Shown piece after piece: positions 9,123-19,456 of a stretch of 64,000 bases of DNA (position 1 is its first letter; every line of letters begins with the position of its first letter). Source of the DNA: Rhizobium sp. 007 (GTDB taxonomy: Bacteria; Pseudomonadota; Alphaproteobacteria; Rhizobiales; Rhizobiaceae); NCBI RefSeq assembly GCF_015353075.1, contig NZ_CP064191.1, positions 310,001 through 374,000 of the forward strand. Direction: 5' to 3'. The notes below the pieces were generated by a model. It searched no databases and had not been told where the DNA came from. It saw only the letters and a program-made list of their open reading frames with translations. Position numbers and translations under genes: made by a program.

Positions 9123-9281
9123 GAGATTGCATGGAAGGGCCAGGTGCGACTTTGCGCGCGCTATCGCAAGCTGATGGCGGCAGGCAAGCCGAAGGTCGTC
9201 GCGGTCACCGCCATTGCGCGAGAAATGGCAGCGTTCCTGTGGGCGATCGGGCATGAGGTCGCTCCCACAGCAAAGCCCTAA
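9123..9281 (+). pseudogene. IS110-family transposase, C-terminal fragment
   Basis: The frame reads AWKGQVRLCARYRKLMAAGK and then AIAREMAAFLWAIGHEVAP, the conserved C-terminus of IS110-type transposases. It starts right at the edge of the adjacent IS6 element, which may have removed the rest. Confidence 0.7.
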
Positions 9282-9927
9282 GCCGATAGTCAGCTTGAAG
9301 AGCAACGCTTAACCGAAAAATTGAAGTCATCTGCTGTTGGACAAAGATGGAGGCAGGGCTCCGGTGGGAAACCCTCGTCAAAGCTATGTGGCGGATAAAA
9401 TCCACGCCCGATCCTAGACCGAGGCAGCCCCAGACGAACACACGGAAATGCGGTACCCAACCCGCGCATAAGAGTATGCCAGCCGTCGTCGAAACGCCCT
9501 GTCTCCTGCTTTGTTCAACAGCTTCACGCATGTGCTTTCGTCGTCAAAACCGGAAAGGAAAGAGTCATGATTAAAGAGCTTGCAAATGAACATAAAAGCT
9601 TTTTCGCACTTGAGCTCGGTCAGAGCATGCTGCTGCTTTATTGGTCCTGACCTGCCACTGAAGTTTCATCCAGCGGCGACTAGAGCTCCAGTGGTTCTTG
9701 AACCGCCCCCAAACGCTGGACCAGCGGAGGCGGTTCAGATCACTACAGACAAGCCGCTGTTTGTTCGACTCTTTGGTTGATATTCACAGAAGCGCCCTCC
9801 GGCATCGGCCTTTCATTCCATCGCTTTAACAAGGTGGATTGGTTCCTCAACTTGTGCAGCAAACCACCTACGTCACGGCACTTGCATCGTTCGTCTAGTG
9901 CTCGCGGACGCGTTAGAGCGTATTTAC
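9282..9927 (+). other. Spacer before the virB operon with a 27-codon ORF
   Basis: Most of the stretch holds no recognisable gene. At 9567-9650 there is a short ORF starting MIKELANEHKSFFALELG behind a good AGGAAAGAG site. It ends after 27 codons and could be a leader peptide or a gene relic. I could not assign it. Confidence 0.3.
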
Positions 9928-9957
9928 TTCAGATGAAACCAAAAGATGGAATTGCAA
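9928..9957 (+). promoter_or_regulatory. Candidate vir boxes upstream of virB
   Basis: VirG binds TNCAATTGAAAY. TTCAGATGAAAC at 9928-9939 matches 10 of 12 positions on the plus strand. TTGCAATTCCAT, read on the minus strand at 9946-9957, matches about 9 of 12. They lie about 90-115 bp before the virB1 start, as in Agrobacterium, and VirG is encoded in the same window. Confidence 0.5.
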
Positions 9958-10044
9958 CATCCTAGAGTAACAGACCTCCCCCAAAACGGCGACTGACAGA
10001 TGACGCTGATTCTTTCTGGCAGCCGCAACTGAGGTGATAGGAAA

Positions 10045-10743
10045 ATGTTACACGCAGCTTGGCCATTGGCCCTCGTGGTGGTGACCTCGACGTGCCCATC
10101 AGCCGAGGCCGCTCCATTCTCCTTTCGAGAGTTCGAGCGCCTCGCTCGCAAGTGTGCTCCGCGGGTTGATCCTTCAACGCTTGCCGCAATTGCCAAGGTT
10201 GAAAGCGGCTTTGATCCGCTTGCGGCACACGACAATACAACCGGTGAAACTCTTCACTGGAATGATCAAACGCAAGCGCGCCAGAGCGTCAAGAACCGCA
10301 TCGAAGCAAAACATTCAGTCGACGTTGGACTTATGCAGATCAACAGTAAAAACTTTTCCGTCCTCAATCTCACGATCGAAAAGGCCTTTCAGCCCTGCAT
10401 GTCACTTGCGGCTGCGGCGCACTTGCTAGAAAGCCGCTATGCTGGCGGCGGCACTGCCGCGGCAAAGCAACTGGCGCTTCGCCAGGCGATCTCGGCTTAC
10501 AACACGGGTGACCTGACGCGCGGGTTTGCGAACGGTTATGTGCGGAAGGTTGAGGCGGCCGCTCGAGAGATCTTGCCACCGCTGGTCGAACCACCGGAAG
10601 AGGCCGAGGAAAAGCCGATCTCGGAAGACAAATGGGATGTCTGGGGTTCGTATGAGCGAGACCGTTCGGCACACGACATTCCAGCACTCCAGAGGTCTGG
10701 AGACCATGAATCCTCGAACAAGAAACAATTTGTATTCGATTGA
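10045..10743 (+). CDS. virB1: VirB1 lytic transglycosylase of the type IV secretion system
   Basis: The product (232 aa) has a signal peptide (LALVVVTSTCPSAEA) and a lysozyme-like fold signature: catalytic Glu in IAKVESGFDP, GLMQINSKNF and AISAYNTGD. VirB1 opens the peptidoglycan locally so the secretion channel can assemble in the periplasm. It is the first gene of an eleven-gene operon with tight spacing. The next gene begins 14 bp after its stop. Confidence 0.95.
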   Translation: MLHAAWPLALVVVTSTCPSAEAAPFSFREFERLARKCAPRVDPSTLAAIAKVESGFDPLAAHDNTTGETLHWNDQTQARQSVKNRIEAKHSVDVGLMQINSKNFSVLNLTIEKAFQPCMSLAAAAHLLESRYAGGGTAAAKQLALRQAISAYNTGDLTRGFANGYVRKVEAAAREILPPLVEPPEEAEEKPISEDKWDVWGSYERDRSAHDIPALQRSGDHESSNKKQFVFD

Positions 10744-10757
10744 ATGGAGATACAATA

Positions 10758-11120
10758 ATGGCGTCATCTAACAGATATCGTTCGCGTTTTAATCCTTTTT
10801 CTCTCCGGGAAGCTATGTTGCGCATGGCGGCTAACTATGCGCCAGCTGGTGGCGGCGCGGCGGCTTGGAGCCTTATCTGCTCCGGGCCAGCGATGGCGCA
10901 AGTGACAGGGGGGACCGACCCTGCCACAATGGTGAATAATATCTGCGCATTCATCCTTGGTCCCTTCGGACAGTCTCTGGCTGTGCTCGGCATCGTCGCC
11001 ATCGGCATATCATGGATGTTCGGCCGTGCTTCACTCGGTCTCGTTGCCGGTGTCATCGGGGGGATCGTCATCATGTTTGGGGCCAGCTCCCTTGGTAAAG
11101 CCCTCATAGGGGGGGGCTGA
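10758..11120 (+). CDS. virB2: VirB2 major T-pilin
   Basis: The protein (120 aa, the same size as Agrobacterium VirB2) has a long signal sequence cleaved near AMAQ. Mature pilin has two hydrophobic helices (ILGPFGQSLAVLGIVAIG and LGLVAGVIGGIVIMFGASSL). VirB2 is processed and polymerises into the extracellular T-pilus. The ATG at 10758 is preceded by GGAG. The stop overlaps the virB3 start (TGATG). Confidence 0.95.
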   Translation: MASSNRYRSRFNPFSLREAMLRMAANYAPAGGGAAAWSLICSGPAMAQVTGGTDPATMVNNICAFILGPFGQSLAVLGIVAIGISWMFGRASLGLVAGVIGGIVIMFGASSLGKALIGGG

Positions 11121-11446
11121 TGAGCGACCGACTGGAAGAGAGTATTCTATACGTAGCGGCGACACGCCCTGCATTATTCCTAGGCGTGCCGCTGAACTTG
11201 GCGGGATTGCTCATGATGTTAGCCGGCCTGATCATCGTCGTCGTCCAGAACCCTCTGTACGAAATTATTCTTGTGCCACTGTGGTTCGGATCACGGATTG
11301 TTGTCGAGCGCGACTACAACGCCGCGAGTGTAGCGCTACTCTTTCTCCAGACGGCTGGAAGAAGCGTGGATGCGCCGTTCTGGGGCGGGGCAAGCGTCAG
11401 CCCCAACCCTATCAAAGTGCCGAGACGAGGAAGAGGAATGGTTTAA
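11120..11446 (+). CDS. virB3: VirB3 inner-membrane component
   Basis: The 108-aa protein has one strong hydrophobic segment (FLGVPLNLAGLLMMLAGLII) followed by a second one and the family motif PLWFGSRIVVERDYNA. VirB3 sits in the inner membrane with the VirB4 ATPase. Its stop overlaps the virB4 start (TAATG), which implies translational coupling. Confidence 0.95.
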   Translation: MSDRLEESILYVAATRPALFLGVPLNLAGLLMMLAGLIIVVVQNPLYEIILVPLWFGSRIVVERDYNAASVALLFLQTAGRSVDAPFWGGASVSPNPIKVPRRGRGMV

Positions 11447-13815
11447 TGTTCGGGACAAGTGGGAGGACCGAGAGGTCTGGTGAGATATATCTACCATATG
11501 TTGGCCACCTCAGCGACCAGGTTGTCCTTCTCGAAGACGGCTCAGTCATGGCCATGGCACATGTCAGAGGTTTGCCCTTCGAACTGGAAGACGTTACCAT
11601 CCGCAATGCACGCTGCCGAGCGTTTAATGCGCTCTTGCGCAACATTGCCGATGACAATGTATCAATATGTGCTCATCTGGTCCGACATAACGATGTGCCG
11701 TCGCCCCCGGCACGGCACTTCCATAGCGCGTTTGCTGGCAGTCTGAGCGAAGCTTATGAGCGGCGCGTGCTGTCCGGAAAACTCTTTCGCAACGATCATT
11801 TCCTCACCTTGGTCGTGTTTCCCCGCACTGCAGTTGGCAAACTCACGGGCCGGTTCATCAAGCGCAACAATAGAAACGAGAACGATCTAGCAAATCAAAC
11901 GCGGAACCTGGAAGATCTGTGGCACGTCACTGGTGCCGCCCTCGATGCCTATGGTCTCCGCCGGCTCGGTATCCGCGAGAAAGATGGCGTGATTTTCTCA
12001 GAAATCGCGGAGGCGCTCCGACTGATAATGACCTGCCGTGTTACCCCGGTTCCAATGGTTAGCGGCTCACTGGGCGCTTCGATTTATACCGACCGAGTAA
12101 TCTGCGGTAAGCGGGCACTAGAGATTCGAACCCCCGGAGATAGCTACGTTGGCTCAATGTTTTCATTTCGAGAATATCCGGCAAAGACGCGGCCGGGCAT
12201 GCTCAATCCGCTATTGTCCGCGAATTTCCCGCTTGTGTTGAGCCAGAGTTTCTCCTTCCTCACGCGTGCACAGGCTCATGCCAAACTCAGTCTCAAGTCC
12301 AATCAAATGACGAGTTCCGGTGACAAGGCCGTCACCCAGATCAATGAACTCGCCGAGGCAGAGGACGCATTGGCAAGCAGCGAATTCGTAATGGGCTCGC
12401 ATCATTTAAGCCTGTGCGTCTATGCCGATGATCTTAATAGCCTTGCCGACCGCGCCGCAAGCGCCCGCACGCGATTGACGGATGCGGGCGCCGTTATCGT
12501 CCAAGAGGGTATTGGTATGGAGGCGGCTTACTGGGCGCAACTTCCGGGAAACACCAAGTGGCGCACGCGACCCGGGGCGATCACCTCACGAAATTTCGCG
12601 AGTCTTGTCTCATTAGAGAATTTCCCAAGCGGCACCGATTCGGGCCACTGGGGCAATGCGGTTGCGCGCTTCCGCACCAACGGTGGAACTCCTTTCGATT
12701 ACCTTCCTCACGAGAATGACGTGGGTATGACGGCAATATTCGGACCCGTCGGAAAGGGCAAAACAACGCTCATGACCTTCGTCCTTGCGATGCTCGAGCA
12801 GAGCATGGTTGGACGCAATGGTACGATTGTTTTCTTTGACAAGGACCGCGGTGGTGAATTGCTAGTACGTGCCACGGGAGGCACGTATCTGGCGCTACGC
12901 AGAGGCGTTCCCAGCGGCCTGGCGCCTCTACGGGGCTTAGACGATACATCGGCCTCCCGGGACTTTCTGCGCGAGTGGGTGACGGCCCTGATCGAGAGCG
13001 ACGGACGCGGAGCTATTTCGCCGGAAGAGAACCGCCGCCTCGAACGCGCTATCGTCCGGCAGCTTTCATTTGAGCCCAGTATGCGTTCACTCGCGGGCCT
13101 ACGCGAATTCCTGTTACACAGCCCATCCGAGGGCGCGGGAGCGCGACTGGAGCGGTGGTGCAGAGGAAACGCGCTCGGTTGGGCCTTCGATGGCGAGGCG
13201 GATGAAGTAAGGCTGGATGCCTCGATTACCGGCTTCGACATGACTCAGCTCTTAGAGTACGAAGAGGTTTGTGCGCCGGCCGCTGCATACCTCCTGCATC
13301 GAGTGGGCGCTGTCGTGGATGGCCGTCGCTTTGTCATGAGCTGCGACGAGTTTCGGTTTTATCTATTAAACCCCCAATTCGCTGCAGTCATCGACAAGTT
13401 CTTGCTCACTGTTCGCAAGAATAACGGCATGTTGATACTCGCAACACAGCAGCCTGAGCATGTTCTCGAATCGCCCCTTGGAGCCAGTCTCGTTGCACAA
13501 TGCATGACGAAAATCTTCTACCCATCACCGACAGCGGACCGATCAGCCTACATCGGCGGCTTAAAGTGTACCGAAGGAGAATTTCAGGCCATCCGCGAGC
13601 AGATGGCAATCGGCAGCCGCAAATTTCTGCTGAAGCGCGAGAGCGGAAGCGTTATCTGCGAGTTCGATCTCGGCGAGATGCGCGAATATGTCGCCGTACT
13701 GTCGGGGCGGGCCAACACGGTGCGTTTTGTCGATCAGCTCCGTGACAAATACGGAAATGCCCCTGATGCGTGGATCGACAAGTTCATGGCACGTTACAAC
13801 GAAGTGCAAGATTGA
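11446..13815 (+). CDS. virB4: VirB4 ATPase
   Basis: The start at 11446 (MFGTSGRTERSGEIYLPYVG) gives 789 aa, exactly the Agrobacterium VirB4 length. A longer frame to 11281 is not used. Walker A is GPVGKGKTT (about residue 433), and the Walker B region contains FVMSCDEFRFYL. LILATQQPEHVLESPLGASL is a further hallmark. VirB4 is the inner-membrane ATPase that powers pilus assembly and substrate passage. No frameshift or stop interrupts it. Confidence 0.97.
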   Translation: MFGTSGRTERSGEIYLPYVGHLSDQVVLLEDGSVMAMAHVRGLPFELEDVTIRNARCRAFNALLRNIADDNVSICAHLVRHNDVPSPPARHFHSAFAGSLSEAYERRVLSGKLFRNDHFLTLVVFPRTAVGKLTGRFIKRNNRNENDLANQTRNLEDLWHVTGAALDAYGLRRLGIREKDGVIFSEIAEALRLIMTCRVTPVPMVSGSLGASIYTDRVICGKRALEIRTPGDSYVGSMFSFREYPAKTRPGMLNPLLSANFPLVLSQSFSFLTRAQAHAKLSLKSNQMTSSGDKAVTQINELAEAEDALASSEFVMGSHHLSLCVYADDLNSLADRAASARTRLTDAGAVIVQEGIGMEAAYWAQLPGNTKWRTRPGAITSRNFASLVSLENFPSGTDSGHWGNAVARFRTNGGTPFDYLPHENDVGMTAIFGPVGKGKTTLMTFVLAMLEQSMVGRNGTIVFFDKDRGGELLVRATGGTYLALRRGVPSGLAPLRGLDDTSASRDFLREWVTALIESDGRGAISPEENRRLERAIVRQLSFEPSMRSLAGLREFLLHSPSEGAGARLERWCRGNALGWAFDGEADEVRLDASITGFDMTQLLEYEEVCAPAAAYLLHRVGAVVDGRRFVMSCDEFRFYLLNPQFAAVIDKFLLTVRKNNGMLILATQQPEHVLESPLGASLVAQCMTKIFYPSPTADRSAYIGGLKCTEGEFQAIREQMAIGSRKFLLKRESGSVICEFDLGEMREYVAVLSGRANTVRFVDQLRDKYGNAPDAWIDKFMARYNEVQD

Positions 13816-13828
13816 CGGAGGAAGTTTC

Positions 13829-14509
13829 ATGAAATTCACCCAATTGACAGTAACGACGCTTGCCGCTTGCCTTATTATGCAGGCGCCGGCCCGAGCGCAG
13901 TTTGTCGTCTCCGACCCCACTACAAACGTGAACACGTGGCTGACTTATGTAAACTCTGGTCTGTCCCTTTTGAAGACAGCGGATCTGCTGGAACAGACGA
14001 TGACGATGGTGGCGATGTTCACGTCGACCTTCGCGGTCACCGGGCTGTTGAGCCAGCTCAACCAAGGGAATAAGTACCCCTCGACGAATAACCTAAGCGA
14101 GCAGATGTTTGACAGTAAGAGACCAGTCTCGGCCACAGCACGCTCGATCGCCATGGATCGCGATCGCGTAATCGATGGCGGCGACGCACATGCAGAGTTG
14201 CTCCGTGAGCAGATAACCGGTGCTGCTAATACCGCGAGTATTGCAGCCGACAATCTGGAGTTGATGGACAAGCGCCTTCGGGAAAATGGCAACACGCTAG
14301 GTCAGCTGTCGCGTTCACGGAACATTATGCAGGCTACCGTCACAAACGGATTGCTTCTCAAACAGATCCACGACGCAATTATCCAGAACAGCCAGGCTAC
14401 GAGTCTGCTGACGATGGCCACTGCACGGGCCAGCCTCCACGCCGCAGAGGAGGCCGCAGCCCAGCGACGAGAACGCCAGGAAACCTCGAAGATCTTCTTA
14501 CTCCCATAG
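13829..14509 (+). CDS. virB5: VirB5 minor pilin
   Basis: The product (226 aa) has a signal peptide ending APARAQ and a helical, Gln/Ala-rich mature domain containing TWLTYVNSGLSLLKTADLLE and NIMQATVTNGLLLK. VirB5 caps the T-pilus and helps host contact. A GGAGGAAG ribosome site precedes ATG 13829. Confidence 0.93.
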   Translation: MKFTQLTVTTLAACLIMQAPARAQFVVSDPTTNVNTWLTYVNSGLSLLKTADLLEQTMTMVAMFTSTFAVTGLLSQLNQGNKYPSTNNLSEQMFDSKRPVSATARSIAMDRDRVIDGGDAHAELLREQITGAANTASIAADNLELMDKRLRENGNTLGQLSRSRNIMQATVTNGLLLKQIHDAIIQNSQATSLLTMATARASLHAAEEAAAQRRERQETSKIFLLP

Positions 14510-14589
14510 TTGAACGGTGGGCAATGCGGCTCAGATAGGAGTTCAACTCCGCCCAACTGCGGTGGAACGAGCCAAATCAGGTTGGAGCG

Positions 14590-15477
14590 ATGAAATTCTC
14601 AATTTCTGCGCCGTTTACGGCTATACATACGGTCTTCGATAGTGCCTTTACACTCGCACTGAACTCAGTGCTCGAAAAGATCCAGAGCGCAGTCAATGCG
14701 CCTCTGGTGGCGTGCGTCACGCTTTGGATCATAGTCCAGGGCATTCTGGTGATGCGCGGCGAAATCGATGCTCGTGGTGGGATCATGAAGATCATCAAAG
14801 TGTCGATCGTTGTCTCCCTTGTCTTGGGGCAGGCGAACTATCATGGTTACGTAGTCTCATTCTTTGAGGATACAATTCCGGGCTTCGTTCACAAGGTCAG
14901 CGGCAGTGATATTCCGCTGATTAAAATTCCGCAAAAGCTTGACATCATGTTTGCTCTAAGCCAGGTCGCCTTTCAGAAGATTGCGTCCGAAATCGGACCA
15001 ATGAATAGCCAAGACATTCTCGCCTTTGAAGGCGCACAGTGGGTTTTCTACGGTGCGCTTTGGGTAGCGTTCGAGATCAATGACGCCTGTGGCATTCTTA
15101 CCAAGGTACTCTTAGCGATCGGTCCGCTGATCCTGGTAGGCTATCTCTTTGATCACACCCGCGACATGGCTTCCAAATGGGTCGGCCAGCTCCTCTCCTA
15201 CGGGCTGCTGCTTCTCCTGTTGAACATCGTGGCGACTATAGTCATCGCGACGGAATTAGCCTGTCTCACAATAATGCTCGTGGTGATCAACAATGCGGGC
15301 ACGACGGCAGCCAAGATTATCGGGCTTTACGAACTCGACATGCTCTTTCTAGCTGGTGACGCCCTGATCGTCGCGCTTCCGGTGATCGCCGGCAATATTG
15401 CAGGTGCCCATTGGTCAGGCTCAAATAAATCTCTCGGCAGCCTTAACCGCCAATTGGCCCAAGTTGCGCGCCGTTAA
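14590..15477 (+). CDS. virB6: VirB6 polytopic inner-membrane channel protein
   Basis: At 295 aa it has at least five hydrophobic segments (for example PLVACVTLWIIVQGILVM, VLLAIGPLILVGYLF, LLLLLLNIVATIVIATEL) and the TrbL/VirB6 signature in the middle. VirB6 contacts substrate during passage across the inner membrane. It follows virB5 after an 80-bp gap. Confidence 0.93.
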   Translation: MKFSISAPFTAIHTVFDSAFTLALNSVLEKIQSAVNAPLVACVTLWIIVQGILVMRGEIDARGGIMKIIKVSIVVSLVLGQANYHGYVVSFFEDTIPGFVHKVSGSDIPLIKIPQKLDIMFALSQVAFQKIASEIGPMNSQDILAFEGAQWVFYGALWVAFEINDACGILTKVLLAIGPLILVGYLFDHTRDMASKWVGQLLSYGLLLLLLNIVATIVIATELACLTIMLVVINNAGTTAAKIIGLYELDMLFLAGDALIVALPVIAGNIAGAHWSGSNKSLGSLNRQLAQVARR

Positions 15478-15510
15478 ACGCAATGATAACGAAACTAGTA
15501 GGTTGACTGC

Positions 15511-15678
15511 ATGAAGTATTGTTCTTTGGTTTTATTCCTCGCATTGGCCGCTTGCAAGACAAGTGATACACTGGCGACCTGCAAGGGTGCTGCGTTTCAG
15601 CTGAATGTGGAGCGATGGCAACCCACGGCGTCGGATCTTCAGTTCGAATGTGCGGGAGAGCCTAATGAAGGGCGCTGA
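15511..15678 (+). CDS. virB7: VirB7 lipoprotein
   Basis: The short gene (55 aa) encodes a lipoprotein signal MKYCSLVLFLALAAC with the lipobox LAAC. A second Cys a few residues after acylation (LATCKG) may bond to VirB9, as in Agrobacterium. It anchors the outer-membrane core complex. It overlaps virB8 by 14 bp. It sits exactly where virB7 is expected. Confidence 0.9.
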   Translation: MKYCSLVLFLALAACKTSDTLATCKGAAFQLNVERWQPTASDLQFECAGEPNEGR

Positions 15679-16378
15679 ACATGCTCTCCTGGTGGAGCGA
15701 GAAGCGCTTTCCGCGCACTATAGGGAAGTAGAGGCCTTCCAAACGTCACGTGCGAAGTCGGCGCGGCGTCTTTCCAAGATTTTGGTGGTCATTGCGGCGG
15801 CCGCAGTTGTTGGAAATATCGCGCAAGCCTTCACTATCGCCACTATGGTTCCGCTGACCAAGCTCGTGCCTGTGTATCTCTGGGTACGAGCGGATGGAAC
15901 CGTTGACAGCGAAGTATCTGTGTCTCGACTGCCCGCAACGCAAGAGCAGGCCGTTATCAACGCTTCACTCTGGCAATACGTCCGTCTGCGTGAGGGCTAT
16001 ACAGCGGACACAGCTCAATACGCCTATGATCTCGTATCGAGTTTCAGCGCACCATCTGTGCGCCAGGAATATCAGCAATTCTTCAATTACCCTAATCCGA
16101 CGTCGCCACAGGTCACAATCGGTGAGGGGGGGAGACTAGATGTCGAGCACATCTCCTCAAATGATATTGCGCCGGGCGTCCAGCAGATTCGTTACAAACA
16201 AACGCTCATCATGGATGGCGAGAGGCCGGTCGTGAGCACTTGGACTGCAACCGTCCGTTATGAAAAGGTGACAAGCCTGTCCGGTGAATCGAGACTGTCC
16301 AATCCAGGGGGGTTGACGGTTATCTCCTACCAGGCCTTAGAAGATACCGTATCGAACGAGGGGCGTAGCGAGCCATGA
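15665..16378 (+). CDS. virB8: VirB8 assembly factor
   Basis: Starting at MKGAEHALLVEREALSAHY gives 237 aa, the family size. A longer in-frame extension to 15605 overlaps virB7 and is not needed. One N-terminal transmembrane helix (ILVVIAAAAVVGNIAQAF) is followed by a periplasmic NTF2-like domain (VRQEYQQFFNYPNP). VirB8 nucleates the complex. Its stop overlaps the virB9 start (ATGA). Confidence 0.95.
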   Translation: MKGAEHALLVEREALSAHYREVEAFQTSRAKSARRLSKILVVIAAAAVVGNIAQAFTIATMVPLTKLVPVYLWVRADGTVDSEVSVSRLPATQEQAVINASLWQYVRLREGYTADTAQYAYDLVSSFSAPSVRQEYQQFFNYPNPTSPQVTIGEGGRLDVEHISSNDIAPGVQQIRYKQTLIMDGERPVVSTWTATVRYEKVTSLSGESRLSNPGGLTVISYQALEDTVSNEGRSEP

Positions 16379-17256
16379 CAACAAGGACCTTTCTCACAAT
16401 AATCTGTTTGCTTTCCTTAGCGATAGGCGCGCATGCGGAAGACACCCCTGCAGCCGGCAAACTAGATCCGCGCATGCGCTATCTGCCCTACAATCCCGAC
16501 CAAGTGGTCCGACTGTCGACCGCTGTCGGGGCCACTTTAGTTGTTACATTCGGTGCCAACGAGACCGTAACAGCTGTCGCCGTTTCTAATAGCAAAGATC
16601 TGGCAGCCCTTCCGCGCGGCCACTATCTCTTTTTCAAAGCAAGCCAAGCCCTCCCGCCGCAGCCAGTCGTCGTGCTGACCGCGAGCGAGGCAGGTACCCG
16701 ACGATATGTCTTTAGTATCTCCACCAAGACCATGTCTCGGCTCAACAAAGAACAGCCTGACCTCTATTATAGTGTACAATTCGTCTATCCTGCCGACGAA
16801 GCTGCTGCTCTGCAAAAAAAAGTAGAAAAGTCGTCGGTCGTCGAACGGCTCCGAGCGAAAGCGCAGTATCAACAGAGGGCCCAGGATTTATTGGATCAGC
16901 CGGCCGGAATCGCCGATCCCGGATCCAACAATTTTCATTACGTCGCACAGGGCGACCGTTCGCTCACGCCGTTGGAGGTTTTTGATAACGGATTCAGTAC
17001 TGTTTTCCGTTTTCCAGGTAATGTGCGCATTCCCTCCATCTACATGATCAATCCGGACGGCAAGGAAGCCGCCGCCAATTATTCGGTCAAAGGAGACTAT
17101 GTCGAGGTTTCCGCAGTTGCCGGTGAATGGCGTCTGAGAGATGGCCGTACAGTATTAGGCATTTGGAATAGCGCATACGATCCCATTGGACGAAAGCCGG
17201 GCACCGGTACAGTGAGACATGATGTGTGGCGCGTTCTGAAGGGGGCAAGTCGATGA
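16375..17256 (+). CDS. virB9: VirB9 outer-membrane core component
   Basis: The product (293 aa) has a signal peptide ([15 protein letters not shown]), the motif [15 protein letters not shown] and a C-terminal domain with [20 protein letters not shown] and VWRVLKG. With VirB7 and VirB10 it forms the ring in the outer membrane. It overlaps virB8 and virB10 by four bases each. Confidence 0.95.
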   Translation: MTTRTFLTIICLLSLAIGAHAEDTPAAGKLDPRMRYLPYNPDQVVRLSTAVGATLVVTFGANETVTAVAVSNSKDLAALPRGHYLFFKASQALPPQPVVVLTASEAGTRRYVFSISTKTMSRLNKEQPDLYYSVQFVYPADEAAALQKKVEKSSVVERLRAKAQYQQRAQDLLDQPAGIADPGSNNFHYVAQGDRSLTPLEVFDNGFSTVFRFPGNVRIPSIYMINPDGKEAAANYSVKGDYVEVSAVAGEWRLRDGRTVLGIWNSAYDPIGRKPGTGTVRHDVWRVLKGASR

Positions 17257-18377
17257 ACGCCGTCAATCCACAAACCGGGCACGACGTAGATGCAGCCGGA
17301 TCCCTGGTCTCTGAGCCAACTCGCCGGCGCCTTTCGGGACCGCAGAAGTTGATGATTGCAAGCGTTATTGTGGCATCATCACTATCCCTCATCTGGGTTA
17401 GCGGACGTTCAAAGAAAGAAGTGGAATCCCCTGCGCCTCAAAGAGCAGTTCTCACCAACACCGAGCCCTTTCGTCCGGCACCGATTGAGGTTGCTCCTGA
17501 TCGTTCAGCACCCCCGCCGGCTGAGCAGCCGGCAGTTTCCCCGCCAGCACAGAGCTCCTCGGAAGCAAATGATCCGCAGGCCGAGCAATCGCCTATTTTT
17601 GCCTATGAAAGCGGTGAGCAACCCGCGGACGTCGGTCACACTCGCGAAGACAAAGAGGATTCCACCTCGGAAAAGTATGCCTCGATGCTCGCGGACGAAG
17701 CTTCAGTCGATAATGACCTATCACAGCGGATGAAAGCAGGTGTGCAGGAGCCAAGCCGGGCCACACTCTTGCCGCACCCTGACTTCATGATTACGCAAGG
17801 AACGACTATTCCCTGCATTTTACAAACCGCGATCGATACAAGTTTGCCTGGCTATGTAAAGTGCGTCCTACCTCAAGACGTCCGTGGGGCAACGAACAAC
17901 GTTGTGCTTCTCGATCGCGGGACAACTGTCATTGGCGAAATTCAGCGTGGACTTCAACAAGGGGACGCGCGCGTTTTTGTGATCTGGAATCGCGCCGAAA
18001 CACCGCACCATGCCGTAGTCTCGCTCGCGTCACCAGGCGCTGACGAGCTAGGGCGCTCAGGTATGCCTGGCACGGTGGACAATCACTTCTGGCAACGTTT
18101 CGGAGGGGCAATGCTCATGAGCGTCGTCCAAGGTGCGTTCCAGACTGCCAGTCAATACACCGAAAGCTCCGGCGGGCCTAACCTCAACAGCTTTCAAAGC
18201 AATGGGGCACAAGCCGCCGACACAGCGCTTAAAGCAACCATCAACATTCCGCCAACCCTGCGGAAGAACCAGGGGGACGCAGTATCAATATTCGTGGCTC
18301 GGGATCTTGACTTCTCAGATATATACGAGCTTCGCACGACCACTGCGACAATGAGAGCGCGCAATCGACGGCCCTAG
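17253..18377 (+). CDS. virB10: VirB10 envelope-spanning core protein
   Basis: Start at 17253 (ATGA overlap with virB9) gives 374 aa. It has a cytoplasmic tail, one transmembrane helix ([19 protein letters not shown]), a Pro-rich periplasmic stretch ([14 protein letters not shown]) and a C-terminal beta-barrel domain with [19 protein letters not shown] and [11 protein letters not shown]. VirB10 senses ATP use at the inner membrane and gates the outer pore. Confidence 0.95.
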   Translation: MNAVNPQTGHDVDAAGSLVSEPTRRRLSGPQKLMIASVIVASSLSLIWVSGRSKKEVESPAPQRAVLTNTEPFRPAPIEVAPDRSAPPPAEQPAVSPPAQSSSEANDPQAEQSPIFAYESGEQPADVGHTREDKEDSTSEKYASMLADEASVDNDLSQRMKAGVQEPSRATLLPHPDFMITQGTTIPCILQTAIDTSLPGYVKCVLPQDVRGATNNVVLLDRGTTVIGEIQRGLQQGDARVFVIWNRAETPHHAVVSLASPGADELGRSGMPGTVDNHFWQRFGGAMLMSVVQGAFQTASQYTESSGGPNLNSFQSNGAQAADTALKATINIPPTLRKNQGDAVSIFVARDLDFSDIYELRTTTATMRARNRRP

Positions 18378-18415
18378 CCCAAGCAGTCCAACGACAACGA
18401 AGATCGGAGATCTCA

Positions 18416-19456
18416 ATGCAAACCGAGGCAGATCCTCAATTGCGTTTGCTCCTCAAACCGGTTTTAAAATGGCTTGAGGACCCAAGGACCGAAGAGGTCG
18501 CGATTAATAGACCAGGAGAGGCTTTCGTCCGGCAGGCCGGCGCATTTACTAAACATCCTTTACCTCTGACCTATGATGATCTCGAAGATATCGCGATCTT
18601 GGCGGGAGCGTTACGAAAGCAGGATGTTGGACCACGTAGCCCTCTCTGCGCCACCGAGTTACCAAATGGAGAGCGGCTGCAAATCTGTTTACCGCCAACG
18701 GTGCCGTCGGGCACCGTCAGCCTGACGATCCGGCGCCCATCCTCACGTGTTTCGGAACTTAAAGATGTGTCATCTCGCTATGATGCTCCGCGCTGGAATC
18801 AATGGCAGTCGCGCAAACAGCGTCAAGCTCAACAGGATAAAAAGATCCTTGAGTACTATGACCGCGGTGATCTGGAAGAATTCCTGCATGCATGTGTGAC
18901 TGGGCGGCTGACAATGCTGCTTTGCGGACACACGGGTAGCGGCAAGACGACGATGAGCAAGACTTTGACCAACGCCATTCCGCCTCAGGAAAGACTGATC
19001 ACTATCGAAGACACGCTCGAACTCGTAATTCCGCACGAGAATCACGTTCGCCTACTATATTCGAAAGACGGAGCAGGTTTGGGTGCGGTCACGGCGGAGC
19101 AGCTTCTACAGGCCAGCCTGCGTATGCGGCCGGATCGAATACTGCTCGGTGAGATACGCGACGATGCCGCTTGGGCCTATCTCAGCGAAGTCGTTTCTGG
19201 CCATCCAGGATCAATCTCCACTATTCATGGCGCCGATCCGGTTGAGGGTTTCAAAAAGCTCTTCTCGCTCGTCAAGAGCAGCCCACGGGGAGCTGCCATG
19301 GAAGATCGCACGCTGATTGATATGCTATCTGCCGCTGTCGATGTGATCGTGCCGTTCCGCACCTTCGGTGATGTATATGAGGTAGGCGAGATCTGGCTCG
19401 CGGCCGACGCGCGCCGACGGGGAGAGACGGTGGCTGATCTTCTCAACCCGCGTTAG
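18416..19456 (+). CDS. virB11: VirB11 hexameric traffic ATPase
   Basis: The product (346 aa) is a full-length PulE/VirB11 ATPase. Walker A is GHTGSGKTT (about residue 171), the Asp box is TIEDTLELV, Walker B is RILLGEIRDDAAW and the His box is SISTIHGADP. It is the last virB gene, 38 bp after virB10. Confidence 0.96.
   Translation: MQTEADPQLRLLLKPVLKWLEDPRTEEVAINRPGEAFVRQAGAFTKHPLPLTYDDLEDIAILAGALRKQDVGPRSPLCATELPNGERLQICLPPTVPSGTVSLTIRRPSSRVSELKDVSSRYDAPRWNQWQSRKQRQAQQDKKILEYYDRGDLEEFLHACVTGRLTMLLCGHTGSGKTTMSKTLTNAIPPQERLITIEDTLELVIPHENHVRLLYSKDGAGLGAVTAEQLLQASLRMRPDRILLGEIRDDAAWAYLSEVVSGHPGSISTIHGADPVEGFKKLFSLVKSSPRGAAMEDRTLIDMLSAAVDVIVPFRTFGDVYEVGEIWLAADARRRGETVADLLNPR

Noticed and set aside
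8559..9281. 240-codon plus-strand frame
   Set aside because: Most of it is antisense to the IS6 transposase; only the end (9123-9281) is a real IS110 fragment.
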